This document shows positions 34,813 to 42,952 of a stretch of 64,000 nucleotides of DNA, piece by piece (within the stretch, counting starts at the first letter, position 1; the number at the start of each line of letters is the position of its first letter). The stretch covers positions 1-64,000 of the forward strand of contig JBOHME010000003.1 in NCBI GenBank assembly GCA_050729795.1, given 5' to 3'. A program made the position numbers and the translations under genes. This DNA is from AP-15 sp050729795 (GTDB lineage: Bacteria > Pseudomonadota > Alphaproteobacteria > ATCC43930 > CGMCC-115725). The notes beneath the pieces are model-generated. The model did not search any database and was not told the DNA's origin. It saw only the letters and a list, made by a program, of their open reading frames with translations.

Positions 34813-35480
34813 TGGGTATTTCCTTTGGGGTTTTTTCCTTTGGCGAAAAACATCTGTCGCAACCAGCCGAGCAACGCCCGCCACAACAGCGCACCACCGT
34901 GCAATTCCGCGGCAGCCGGAACCGGCCGAACATCCGCGCCGGTGCCCTGAGCCTGCCGCAACGAGGACGCCGGATCGGCGGTGCCGGTAATGTCGGGGGC
35001 GGGCTCGGAAAGGGCGACCAGCGCCGCCCGCTCGGCGGCGAGGCGGGCGAGATTGCCGGCAAACTCGGCCAAGAGCGCCCGGGCGAGATGGACCCCGCCG
35101 GCATTGGCGAAAGTTTCAAGCGGGCCCGTGACCGTGAAATTGCCGTTGCAAGCAAGCGTCGTCGCCGCGGTCCCGCTCGTTTCGTTCGCCGTTACCACCC
35201 CCGACGCCACGGCCCGCGAGGCGCCGCGCCCATCGATGCCGCGACCTTCGATTTTGCAGCACCGGGCGTCATCGTCATAAGCGAGCTTTGCTTCGCCGCG
35301 AAAGATCGCGACGGTCGGCCCGAACTTGACCCTGACCGTGCCCTGATAGGCGCCGTCCTCGCCGGCAGCGGTGAGCGTCGCGCCCGGAATGCACGACGCG
35401 ACCAGCGCCGGGTCGCGCAGCAATGGCCACACGGTCGCGGGCGGCGCTGCGATCGTGACCACTTCCTTCAGCGAGATCAT
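34809..35480 (-). CDS. CoxG/SRPBCC family protein
   Basis: This 223-residue protein has an N-terminal START/SRPBCC domain of the carbon monoxide dehydrogenase subunit G type: TIAAPPATVWPLLRDPALVASCIPGA, GTVRVKFGPTVAIFRGEAKL and GNFTVTGPLETFANAGG. A linker with SSLRQAQGTGADV and a short hydrophobic C-terminus (LLWRALLGWLRQMFF) follow, as in CoxG proteins with a membrane-tethering tail. No coxSML genes are near. It is coupled to the TPP-enzyme gene, which suggests that the two act on the same pathway. Confidence 0.85.
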   Translation of the reverse strand: MISLKEVVTIAAPPATVWPLLRDPALVASCIPGATLTAAGEDGAYQGTVRVKFGPTVAIFRGEAKLAYDDDARCCKIEGRGIDGRGASRAVASGVVTANETSGTAATTLACNGNFTVTGPLETFANAGGVHLARALLAEFAGNLARLAAERAALVALSEPAPDITGTADPASSLRQAQGTGADVRPVPAAAELHGGALLWRALLGWLRQMFFAKGKNPKGNTQ

Positions 35481-35602
35481 GCCGGCAGGCTAATCGAGAT
35501 CGGCGGGGCTTGTCGATCGTCGCGCTCGGGGGGGATCTGGTGCTTGACCGAGATTGCGCCGTGTAACACACTCGCCCCCACACTCATGGAGCATTATCCC
35601 CA

Positions 35603-36187
35603 ATGATCTTCTATCCAGAAGAAAGGATCGCCATATTCATCGATGGCGCGAACCTATACTCGGCAGCTAGAGGCCTCGCCTTCGATATCGATTACAAGCG
35701 TCTCCTCGATCTGTTCAGCACCAAGGGGCGGCTGATCCGCGCATTCTATTATACCGCGCTGATAGAAGACCAGGAATATTCACCAATACGGCCGCTCGTC
35801 GATTGGCTCGACTATAACGGCTACGCGATGGTCACCAAGCCGACCCGGGAGTTCACCGACGCGATGGGCCGGCGGCGGATCAAGGGCAACATGGATATCG
35901 AGCTGGCGATCGACATGCTCGAAATGGCGCAATATATCGATCACGCGATCCTGTTTTCCGGCGACGGCGATTTCCGCCGCCTGGTCGAGGCGGTGCAGCG
36001 CCGCGGGGTGCGCGTGTCGGTGGTCTCGACCATCCGCTCCTCGCCGCCGATGGTGTCGGACGATCTGCGCCGCCAAGCCGACAATTTCATCGAGCTGCAG
36101 GAGCTCGCGCCAAACATCATGCGCAATCATCCGGCCCGCGACGACATACAGCGGGGACGGCCGGGCGAGCCCGTGGACGAGGCGTGA
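35603..36187 (+). CDS. NYN-domain (LabA/DUF88) putative nuclease
   Basis: This 194-residue PIN-like NYN-domain protein has Asp14 and Asn17 in IAIFIDGANLYSA, a conserved acidic KGNMDIELAIDMLEMA and the closing ILFSGDGDFRRLVEAVQRRG, which together supply the metal-binding carboxylates of the fold. Related LabA/NicB-type proteins are common in alphaproteobacteria and are thought to act on RNA. The stop overlaps the GTG start of the uracil-DNA glycosylase gene. Confidence 0.9.
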   Translation: MIFYPEERIAIFIDGANLYSAARGLAFDIDYKRLLDLFSTKGRLIRAFYYTALIEDQEYSPIRPLVDWLDYNGYAMVTKPTREFTDAMGRRRIKGNMDIELAIDMLEMAQYIDHAILFSGDGDFRRLVEAVQRRGVRVSVVSTIRSSPPMVSDDLRRQADNFIELQELAPNIMRNHPARDDIQRGRPGEPVDEA

Positions 36188-36843
36188 GGTCTCCATCGGC
36201 ACCGGACGATCTTATCCTGCCGGCTCGCGACTGCCCGCTCTGCCCGCGGCTCGCGGCCTTCCGCACGGCGCAGCAAAGCGCACACCCGGATTGGTTCAAC
36301 GCGCCGGTGCCGCCATTTGGCGACCACCGTGCCGAATTGCTGATCGTCGGCCTGGCGCCGGGGCTGCGCGGCGCCAACCGGACCGGCCGACCGTTCACCG
36401 GCGACCATGCCGGCGGGCTCCTTTATGCGACGTTGAAGAAGTTCGCCCTCGCCGACGGCGATTACGATGCGCGCGCCGATGACGGTCTCACCCTGGTCCG
36501 GGCGCGCATCACCAATGCGGTGCGCTGCGTGCCGCCACAAAACCGGCCGGGGTCGGGCGAGATCGCCGCTTGCCGCGGGTTTCTCTCGGCCGAGATCGCA
36601 GCGCTGCCCGACCTGCGGGCGATGCTGGCCCTCGGCTCGATCGCCCACAACGCGGTGCTGGCGGCACAAGGCCTGCGCCGCGGGCGATATCCGTTTGGCC
36701 ACGGTGCGCTCCATCTCCTGCCCGACGGCAAGCTTTTGGCCGACAGCTATCATTGCTCGCGGCTCAACACCAACACAGGCCGGCTGACCGCGGCGATGTT
36801 TGAGGCGGTGTTCGCAGCATTGCTCGACCGTCTCGCTCACTGA
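36184..36843 (+). CDS. Uracil-DNA glycosylase, family 5 type
   Basis: This 219-residue base-excision repair enzyme has Cys17 and Cys20 (DCPLC) as part of an iron-sulfur site, the uracil-binding LIVGLAPGLRGANRTGRPFTGD and the late motif ADSYHCSRLNTNTGRLT, which identify UDG family 5 (UDGb), an Fe-S glycosylase known from thermophiles and many bacteria. The start is GTG at 36184, overlapping the upstream stop as GTGA. Confidence 0.88.
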   Translation: MRSPSAPDDLILPARDCPLCPRLAAFRTAQQSAHPDWFNAPVPPFGDHRAELLIVGLAPGLRGANRTGRPFTGDHAGGLLYATLKKFALADGDYDARADDGLTLVRARITNAVRCVPPQNRPGSGEIAACRGFLSAEIAALPDLRAMLALGSIAHNAVLAAQGLRRGRYPFGHGALHLLPDGKLLADSYHCSRLNTNTGRLTAAMFEAVFAALLDRLAH

Positions 36844-36890
36844 GCTTGACCGGCGGGAGCCGCCGACGCGCGCAACCGGCGCAGCGACCC

Positions 36891-36937
36891 GCTCCCAGCG
36901 ATGCGCTCCCAGCGATGCGCTCCCAGCGATGCGCTCC
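36891..36937. repeat. 14-bp tandem repeat, three copies plus a partial
   Basis: The unit gctcccagcgatgc occurs perfectly at 36891, 36905 and 36919, with a fourth partial copy from 36933. It is intergenic, about 50 bases after the UDG stop. Confidence 0.92.
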
Positions 36938-37044
36938 GTGCATGCCTCAGCGGCAAACATGCCGGCATTTTGCGATTGATTCGCAAGGCTAGCCCGGCGA
37001 TGGTGCGAAGGGTTCGCATTTGCATGTCGTCGGAGGGGTTGTCG

Positions 37045-37368
37045 ATGCGCCGAATCGCCTGGGTCGCGGCATTTCTGGTCTTTATCGCGGGGCCTGCTCT
37101 CGCCGATCCACCGAGCTTCACCATCACTCTCAAAAGCGGCCAGTTTGTGCCGGGACAGCTGCAAATCCCGGCCAAGACCAAAGTCAAGCTCGTCGTGCAC
37201 AACGAAAACTCGACACCCTCCGAATTCGAAAGCCACCAATTTCATCGCGAAAAAGTCGTGCCGGCCGGCCAGCAAGTCGTCGTCTTTGTGGGACCGCTCG
37301 ATCCGGGCACGTATGAGTTCTTTGATGATTTTCATCCGCAGACCCGCGGCCATCTGATCGTCAAGTAG
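37045..37368 (+). CDS. Exported cupredoxin-domain protein next to FTR1
   Basis: This 107-residue protein has a signal peptide (RRIAWVAAFLVFIAGPALADP) and a cupredoxin-type domain: FTITLKSGQFVPGQLQIPAKTKVKLVVHNEN, EFESHQFHREKVV and PGTYEFFDDFHPQTRGHLIV. The Glu-Ser-His and His-Pro region could bind metal. The ATG at 37045 is preceded by ggagggg. The FTR1-type permease gene follows 11 bases later, a common pairing in which the periplasmic cupredoxin helps present or oxidise iron. Confidence 0.88.
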   Translation: MRRIAWVAAFLVFIAGPALADPPSFTITLKSGQFVPGQLQIPAKTKVKLVVHNENSTPSEFESHQFHREKVVPAGQQVVVFVGPLDPGTYEFFDDFHPQTRGHLIVK

Positions 37369-37379
37369 CGGGTGCGGAT

Positions 37380-38225
37380 ATGTTCGCGACGGCAATCATC
37401 GTCTTTCGCGAAGTCCTCGAAGCGGCGCTCGTCGTCGGCATCGTGCTGGCTGCGGCCCGCGGCGTGTCCGGACGGGGTCTCTGGGTGACCGCCGGAATCG
37501 CCGGAGGGGTTCTCGGTGCCGGGCTCGTCGCGGGCTGCGCCGGAGCGATCGCCGCGGCGGTCAACGGCGTCGGCCAGGAATTGTTCAACGCGGCAATCCT
37601 GTTCACCGCGGTCACGATGCTGGGCTGGCACAATGTGTGGATGAACCGGCACGGGCGGGAATTGGCTTCTGCCGCGAGCGCGCTCGGCCAGGCGGTGGTA
37701 GGCGGCAGCCGGCCGCTCTACGCGCTGGCGCTCGTCGTCGGCATCGCGGTGCTGCGCGAAGGCTCGGAGATCGTGCTGTTTTTGTATGGCATCGCGATCG
37801 CCTCGGGTGCCAGCGGGCTCGCCATGCTGGCGGGCGGGATTGTCGGGCTGATCGCCGGTGTCGCGGTCGGTGCGGTGATCTATCTGGGCCTGCTGGCGGT
37901 GCCGCTGCGCCGGCTGTTCACGGTGACGAGTTGGCTGATCCTGCTCTTGGCGGCCGGCATGGCCTCACAGGGCGCGGCCTTTCTGATGCAGGCGAATCTG
38001 TTGCCGGCGCTCGGCAACGATGTGTGGAACACCTCCTGGCTATTGACCGAAAACAGCATGCTCGGGCTGCTGCTGCACGTGCTGATCGGCTATTCGGCGG
38101 AGCCTGCCGGCATCCAGGTGGTGTTTTATCTCGCCACCATCCTGGTGATCGGCATCTTGATGCGATTGCTCGGACGCGCGCCGGCCGCCAAATCCGGTCG
38201 ATCGGCGGCCCCGGCCTCGATCTGA
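37380..38225 (+). CDS. FTR1 family high-affinity iron permease
   Basis: This 281-residue multi-pass inner-membrane protein has both iron-binding REXXE motifs: FREVLEAALVVG near residue 9 and VLREGSEIVLFLYG near residue 123. About seven hydrophobic helices are visible. It acts with the cupredoxin encoded immediately upstream to import ferric iron. No EfeB-type peroxidase is present nearby, so this is a reduced FTR1 system. Confidence 0.92.
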   Translation: MFATAIIVFREVLEAALVVGIVLAAARGVSGRGLWVTAGIAGGVLGAGLVAGCAGAIAAAVNGVGQELFNAAILFTAVTMLGWHNVWMNRHGRELASAASALGQAVVGGSRPLYALALVVGIAVLREGSEIVLFLYGIAIASGASGLAMLAGGIVGLIAGVAVGAVIYLGLLAVPLRRLFTVTSWLILLLAAGMASQGAAFLMQANLLPALGNDVWNTSWLLTENSMLGLLLHVLIGYSAEPAGIQVVFYLATILVIGILMRLLGRAPAAKSGRSAAPASI

Positions 38226-38316
38226 CCCCGTCGGTTTCGCGGGAGCCGCGCTGCGCCGGCTGACACTGATCGACTTGGCGTCAGGCGGGGCGTTCGCTGC
38301 CACGACCAGAGGCTGC

Positions 38317-39390
38317 TCACACATCCGGCAGGGTGAAGACGGCACAGGGTGCGGCGATGCCGCGCAGCATGTGCTCGCCGAGCGGCACCAGCGGTATGGT
38401 GATCGCGGCCGCGACCGCGCCCGAGATCAGCACCGACCGGCCCAGCGGCCGGCACAGCCCTTCCAGCCGGCTGACCAGATTGACCGCAGGACCGATCGCG
38501 GTGAAGTCCAGCCGGTCGGCGGCACCAATATTGCCCCACAGCATCTTCCCGAGATGCAGCGCCGCCCCGAAGGGTAAGGGCGGCAGGCCCTGCGCGCGCC
38601 GTACCGCATCGAGATGGGCCATGCCGGCGCGGGCCGCGGCCACTGCGCGCAGCGCCGCCGTGCAAGCCTCGGCCGGAGTAGCGGTGACCGGAAAAATCGC
38701 CAGCACACCGTCGCCAATGAATTTCAACACCTCGCCGTCGAAGGCGTGCACTGCACCGGCGACGCGGTCGAACCAGGCGTCGAGGGCGGCGATCATTGCC
38801 GCGGGCTCGGTCGCCTCGGAGAGGGCGGTAAAGTCGCGCAGGTCAGCCGAGAGCAGGGCCGCGCGGATCGTCTCCCCGGTGCCGCGCCGCAGCGCACCGG
38901 CCTGCACCCGGGCGGCGCTGCGGCGGCCGAGATAGGCTTCGAGCAGGGCTGCGAGCGCGGCCCGCGCGGCGAGTGCCGCCAACGGTGCGCAAGCAAAGCG
39001 CGCGACCTCGCGCAACAGGTGGGCCTCGGCGGTGCCGAACGACCGGGTCCCGGCCCAGCCCAGCACGACATTGTCCGCGTCCGGACTGTCCGGTCTTGGG
39101 CGGGCCGTGTCCTGCTGCACCGGGCCGAGCGCGGCCAGCCATCGATACCCGGGTCGGTCGGACGGATCCCCGGCGAAGCTCAGCGCCTCGATCACCGCCC
39201 GGGTTTGCGCCCGCCACAGCCAGGTCCGGCGGGCGATGATCGGATGCGGCACCGCGAGGCTGAGCGCACCGCCGGCGAGCGGCAGGCCATCGGCCAGCAG
39301 CCGCCCGCCGAGTTCAGCGAGGAACCGGTCGGGACCTGACACGCGGCCGGCTTCGTCCACAAGCCACGCGAAGAGCGCCGGCAAATCCAT
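38317..39390 (-). CDS. Class III adenylate/guanylate cyclase
   Basis: This 357-residue protein has an N-terminal region without a clear domain, including a hydrophobic AAL-rich helix at about 131-153, and a C-terminal class III cyclase domain. Asp183 in LLSADLRDFTAL and Asp227 in KFIGDGVLAIFP are the metal ligands. The remaining catalytic region is GNIGAADRLDFTAIGPAVNLVSRLE; the base-recognition Asp/Thr pattern is adenylate-cyclase-like. The N-terminus may sense a ligand or membrane state. Confidence 0.88.
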   Translation of the reverse strand: MDLPALFAWLVDEAGRVSGPDRFLAELGGRLLADGLPLAGGALSLAVPHPIIARRTWLWRAQTRAVIEALSFAGDPSDRPGYRWLAALGPVQQDTARPRPDSPDADNVVLGWAGTRSFGTAEAHLLREVARFACAPLAALAARAALAALLEAYLGRRSAARVQAGALRRGTGETIRAALLSADLRDFTALSEATEPAAMIAALDAWFDRVAGAVHAFDGEVLKFIGDGVLAIFPVTATPAEACTAALRAVAAARAGMAHLDAVRRAQGLPPLPFGAALHLGKMLWGNIGAADRLDFTAIGPAVNLVSRLEGLCRPLGRSVLISGAVAAAITIPLVPLGEHMLRGIAAPCAVFTLPDV

Positions 39391-39549
39391 GGCTACGATA
39401 ATGCCGCCACGGCCGCTCTCCTGTCACCCGGGCCGCGGCGATGACGCCGCCCGCCCCGCCGGTCTATCCTGCGGGCTCAGACCGCGGACCCCGGCGCCAG
39501 TCCGACCGCCGCCGCAAGGGGCGGATTATCGCAATCATGGGAGAGACCG

Positions 39550-40008
39550 ATGCAACAGGCTCTTGTCGTCCGCCGCGAGACGCACATCCCGGCCCCGCCC
39601 GCCGCCGTTTTCGCCTTGCTGACCGACCCGGAGAAGATCCTCGGCTGGATGGGAACCGAGGCGCAGGTCGAGCCGCATCCGGGCGGGCTCTATCTGGTCA
39701 ATGTCACCGGCGCGCGCTGCGCCCGCGGCTCGTTTCGCGAGGTGGTTCCGGTGCACCGCCTCGCCTACAGCTTTGGCTGGGAGGGCAGCGAGGCCGTGCC
39801 GCCGGGCTCGAGCCTGGTCGAGATCGACCTGGTCGAAGAGCCTCCGGACGGAACCTTGCTGCGCCTGACCCATACCGGCCTGCCCAGCATCGAGCAGTGC
39901 AACGGCCATGCCGAGGGCTGGGGCCATTATCTCGGCCGGCTGGCCGAATTTGCCGCCGGGCGCGACCCGGGCCCCGACCCCTGGCACGGCCGCACCGTCG
40001 TGGCGTGA
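39550..40008 (+). CDS. SRPBCC (AHSA1-like) domain protein
   Basis: This 152-residue START-fold protein of the AHSA1 type starts with RRETHIPAPPAAVFALLTDPEKILGWMG. It contains RGSFREVVPVHRLAYSFGWEG and the late TGLPSIEQCNGHAEGWGHYLGRLAEF. Such proteins bind hydrophobic ligands, and a partner ArsR-type regulator is common but absent here. The ATG at 39550 follows gagagaccg. Confidence 0.88.
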   Translation: MQQALVVRRETHIPAPPAAVFALLTDPEKILGWMGTEAQVEPHPGGLYLVNVTGARCARGSFREVVPVHRLAYSFGWEGSEAVPPGSSLVEIDLVEEPPDGTLLRLTHTGLPSIEQCNGHAEGWGHYLGRLAEFAAGRDPGPDPWHGRTVVA

Positions 40009-40147
40009 TCGCTTTCAGCTTTCGATGGCGCCGCAGGTGCGCCGCCCCCGGGTTGTGGCGAACAGGCACGCAGGGAAGAGCGCAGAGTGGTCGTCGTGAA
40101 GGCGGGCGGTGCGATGACCAGCCAGGCGCGATTTCCGCCAGACAGCT

Positions 40148-41341
40148 CTAGCCGGGCGCGGCCCCCTGGATGTTGACGAGAAGCCCGTAGAGCGATTGCG
40201 AGGCGGCCATGAACAGGTAGTTGCGCTTCGGCCCGCCAAAGGCGAGGTTGGCGCAGATTTCCGGCAGGCGGATGCGGCCGATCAGCTTGCCTTCCTTGTT
40301 CCACACGGTCACCCCGCAATAACCCAAGGGCGCGTTCGAGCCGACCCACAGATTGCCGGCGCGGTCGGCGCGCATGCCGTCAGGGCCGCAATGCACGCCG
40401 TCCACCATGCAGTCGGCGAAGCGGCGCATATTGGCGAGCTTTTGGCCCTTGACATCAAAAGCGTAGATGACTCCTTTGCCGCCGGTCGTCTGGCCCGGCC
40501 CCGGCCCGGTGCTGATCAGATAAAGCGTCTTGTAGTCGGGCGAGAAGCAGATGCCGTTCGGGTCGGGAACCTGGTCGGCGCCGACCACCACGTCGAGTTT
40601 TCCGCTCGGGTCCCAGCGGTAGGTGTTGGTCGGCAATTCGCCTTTGAGCCCGCCGATCAGCCCGACACCGTGATCGCCGAGATTGGGGTTGTAGACCCCG
40701 TCCGGGTTCGCCCGACCGCCAGCTACATCGGGGTGGCCCTCGGTCAGCTGCGCGCCATAGGGCGGGTCGGTGAACCAGATGCTGCCATCCGGGTGCGGTA
40801 TCAAATCATTCGGCGAATTCAGCGGCTTGCCCTGATAGGAATCGGCAATGACAGTCATCGAGCCGTCGGGCTCCCAGCGCACGACCCGGCGGAAGAAATC
40901 CTGGGTCGACAGCTGGCGGCCCTGGAAATCGAACGAGTTCCCGTTGCTGTTGAAGGATGGCCGGCGATAGACGCTGACGCGGCGGGTTTCCCAGGTGTAG
41001 CGGTGCTGCGTGTCGCCCTTGACGTCGCTGAAGACGAGATAGTTGCCCTCGCCGGACCAGGCCGGACCTTCGGCCCAGGCGGCCCCGGTCCAAAGGCGAT
41101 GCAGCCCGGCGAGCCCAACGACGTACTGGTGGAAGGACGGATCGACGATCACGATGTCGGGATCGGGATAGATGTCGGGCGGGGCGAGCCGGCCCCATTG
41201 CCGCGGCGGCTGGCTGATCACGGTCGGTGGATGGCCGAGTTCGGCCTTTGTCTGGCCATGCGCCAATGTGGGGACCAGTGCGGCTGCGCCGGCGAGCAGG
41301 CCGCGCCGGGTCAGCCGGCCGCCATCGAACGATCCCATCAT
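40148..41341 (-). CDS. Exported SMP-30/gluconolactonase-like beta-propeller
   Basis: This 397-residue protein has a twin-arginine signal (LTRRGLLAGAAALVPTLAHG), so it is probably folded before export. The six-bladed propeller has the SMP-30 signatures: EGPAWSGEGNYLVFSDV, SPNDLIPHPDGSIWFTDPPYG, PDPNGICFSPDYKTLYLIST and GPDGMRADRAGNLWVG, which include the metal-binding Glu, Asn and Asp residues. It is likely a lactonase of unknown substrate. The ATG at 41341 follows ggaggaacgggg; the next codon is also ATG. Confidence 0.92.
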   Translation of the reverse strand: MMGSFDGGRLTRRGLLAGAAALVPTLAHGQTKAELGHPPTVISQPPRQWGRLAPPDIYPDPDIVIVDPSFHQYVVGLAGLHRLWTGAAWAEGPAWSGEGNYLVFSDVKGDTQHRYTWETRRVSVYRRPSFNSNGNSFDFQGRQLSTQDFFRRVVRWEPDGSMTVIADSYQGKPLNSPNDLIPHPDGSIWFTDPPYGAQLTEGHPDVAGGRANPDGVYNPNLGDHGVGLIGGLKGELPTNTYRWDPSGKLDVVVGADQVPDPNGICFSPDYKTLYLISTGPGPGQTTGGKGVIYAFDVKGQKLANMRRFADCMVDGVHCGPDGMRADRAGNLWVGSNAPLGYCGVTVWNKEGKLIGRIRLPEICANLAFGGPKRNYLFMAASQSLYGLLVNIQGAAPG

Positions 41342-41409
41342 CCCCGTTCCTCCCCCGAATGTTGGATCGATGCCGCCGCAAGAATGTGGCACCGCGATTT
41401 CCGCAAATC

Positions 41410-41874
41410 TCAGGCGTTGCGCTCGCGCAGAATGCGGGCGCGGCTCCTCTGCCAGTCGCGCGCCTTATCGGCTTCGCGCTTGTCGGCCTTGCGCTTGCCG
41501 CGGGCGAGGCCGAGCGCGATCTTGGCCCGGCCCCGCTCGTTGAAATAAATCGACAACGGCACCACCGTCACCCCCTCGCGGCGGATCGCGCCCAGGAGCC
41601 GGTTCATTTCCTTGCGGTGCAGCAAGAGCTTTCGCGGCCGCCGCGGCTCATGATTGAAATGGGCCGACGCCGCATATTCCGGAATGTTCGCGTTGACCAG
41701 AAACAACTCGCCGCCGCTCTCGTCGGCATAGGCCTCGGTGATGCTCGCCTGCCCCTTGCGCAGCACCTTGACCTCGGTGCCGTGCAGCACAAGCCCGGCT
41801 TCGAGCGTGTCCTCGATCAGATAGTCGTGCCGCGCGCGCCGGTTCTGCGCAACGTAATGGTCGGTGGCCCGCAT
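41410..41874 (-). CDS. smpB: SsrA-binding protein
   Basis: This 154-residue partner of tmRNA rescues stalled ribosomes in trans-translation. It has the canonical NRRARHDYLIEDTLEAGLVLHGTEVK, NANIPEYAASAHFNHEPRRPRKLLLH and a basic C-terminal tail ending RARILRERNA. It begins 13 bases after the dapA stop on the same strand, an arrangement typical of alphaproteobacteria. The ssrA RNA itself is not in the window. Confidence 0.95.
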   Translation of the reverse strand: MRATDHYVAQNRRARHDYLIEDTLEAGLVLHGTEVKVLRKGQASITEAYADESGGELFLVNANIPEYAASAHFNHEPRRPRKLLLHRKEMNRLLGAIRREGVTVVPLSIYFNERGRAKIALGLARGKRKADKREADKARDWQRSRARILRERNA

Positions 41875-41887
41875 CGCGTGGCCGGGC

Positions 41888-42763
41888 TCAGTTCAACAGG
41901 CCGGCGCCGCGCATCGCCCGCGCCACCCGTTCCTGCGTCTCGGACGTGGTCTGCCACAGCGGCAGCCGCACCGTCGGCTCGCATTTGCCGAGCAGCGAGG
42001 CGGCATATTTGACCGGAGCGGGGCTGGTTTCGGCGAACAGCGCGTCGTGCAGCGGGACGAGCCGCTCGTTGATGCGCCGCACCGCCGCGACATCACCCTT
42101 CTGCCACGCCTCGTGCATCTCGGCGAGCAGTCGCGGCGCCACATTGGCGGTAACCGAAATGCAGCCGTCGCCGCCCTGCGCCAGATAGGCGACCGCGGTC
42201 GCGTCCTCGCCGGACAGCATCGAGAATTCGCCATCGATGTCGATCCGCAGGCGCAGCGGCCGGGCGAGATCGTTGGTCGCGTCCTTGACCCCGACGATGT
42301 TCGGCAATTTGGCGAGCCGGGCCATCGTCGCGTTCGACATGTCCACCGACGAGCGGCCGGGAATGTTGTAGATCACGATCGGCAGATCGACCGCATCGTG
42401 CACCGCCTTGAAATGCTGGTAGAGCCCCTCCTGGGTCGGCTTGTTGTAATAGGGGCAGACGACGAGTGCCGCATCGGCGCCGGCTTCCTTGGCCGCTCGT
42501 GTCAGCGCGATCGTATGATCGGTCGAATTGGTGCCGGTGCCGGCGATGACCGGAACCCTGCGGTCGGCCGCCTCGGCGCACAGGCTCACGACCCGGCGAT
42601 GCTCATCGTCATGGAGCGATGGCGACTCGCCGGTGGTGCCGCACGGCACGAGACCATGTGTGCCTTGCGCGATCTGCCACGCCACCAGCTCCTGAAACGC
42701 ACCCTCATCGACGCCCCCGTTACGGAAGGGCGTGATCAGCGCGACGAGCGATCCCTTGAACAT
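41888..42763 (-). CDS. dapA: 4-hydroxy-tetrahydrodipicolinate synthase
   Basis: This 291-residue TIM-barrel enzyme condenses pyruvate with aspartate semialdehyde in the first committed step of lysine and diaminopimelate synthesis. It has PCGTTGESPSL, VIAGTGTNST, YYNKPTQEGLYQHF with the catalytic Tyr, IYNIPGRSSVDM and the Schiff-base Lys in NIVGVKDATNDL. Start and length are canonical. It is upstream of smpB. Confidence 0.95.
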   Translation of the reverse strand: MFKGSLVALITPFRNGGVDEGAFQELVAWQIAQGTHGLVPCGTTGESPSLHDDEHRRVVSLCAEAADRRVPVIAGTGTNSTDHTIALTRAAKEAGADAALVVCPYYNKPTQEGLYQHFKAVHDAVDLPIVIYNIPGRSSVDMSNATMARLAKLPNIVGVKDATNDLARPLRLRIDIDGEFSMLSGEDATAVAYLAQGGDGCISVTANVAPRLLAEMHEAWQKGDVAAVRRINERLVPLHDALFAETSPAPVKYAASLLGKCEPTVRLPLWQTTSETQERVARAMRGAGLLN

Positions 42764-42952
42764 CGACTCCTCCCCGGATAGGCGTTCAATAAGGAACGAC
42801 GATAATCCGCGCCGCTCCAGCCTTCAACAGCGCCGCCAACAACGCCGCACCCCTCGGACCGGGACGGATGAGGCGGCGGGCTTGCCGCGCTCGGCAAAAC
42901 TCCGTAATGGTCCCTGCCTCACCTTTGACGCGGCAAGGAAGGGGGGCCAACC

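Noticed and set aside
40196..41548. Plus-strand frame of 450 codons opposite the SMP-30 gene
   Set aside because: Antisense shadow; the minus-strand gene has a Tat signal and propeller motifs.
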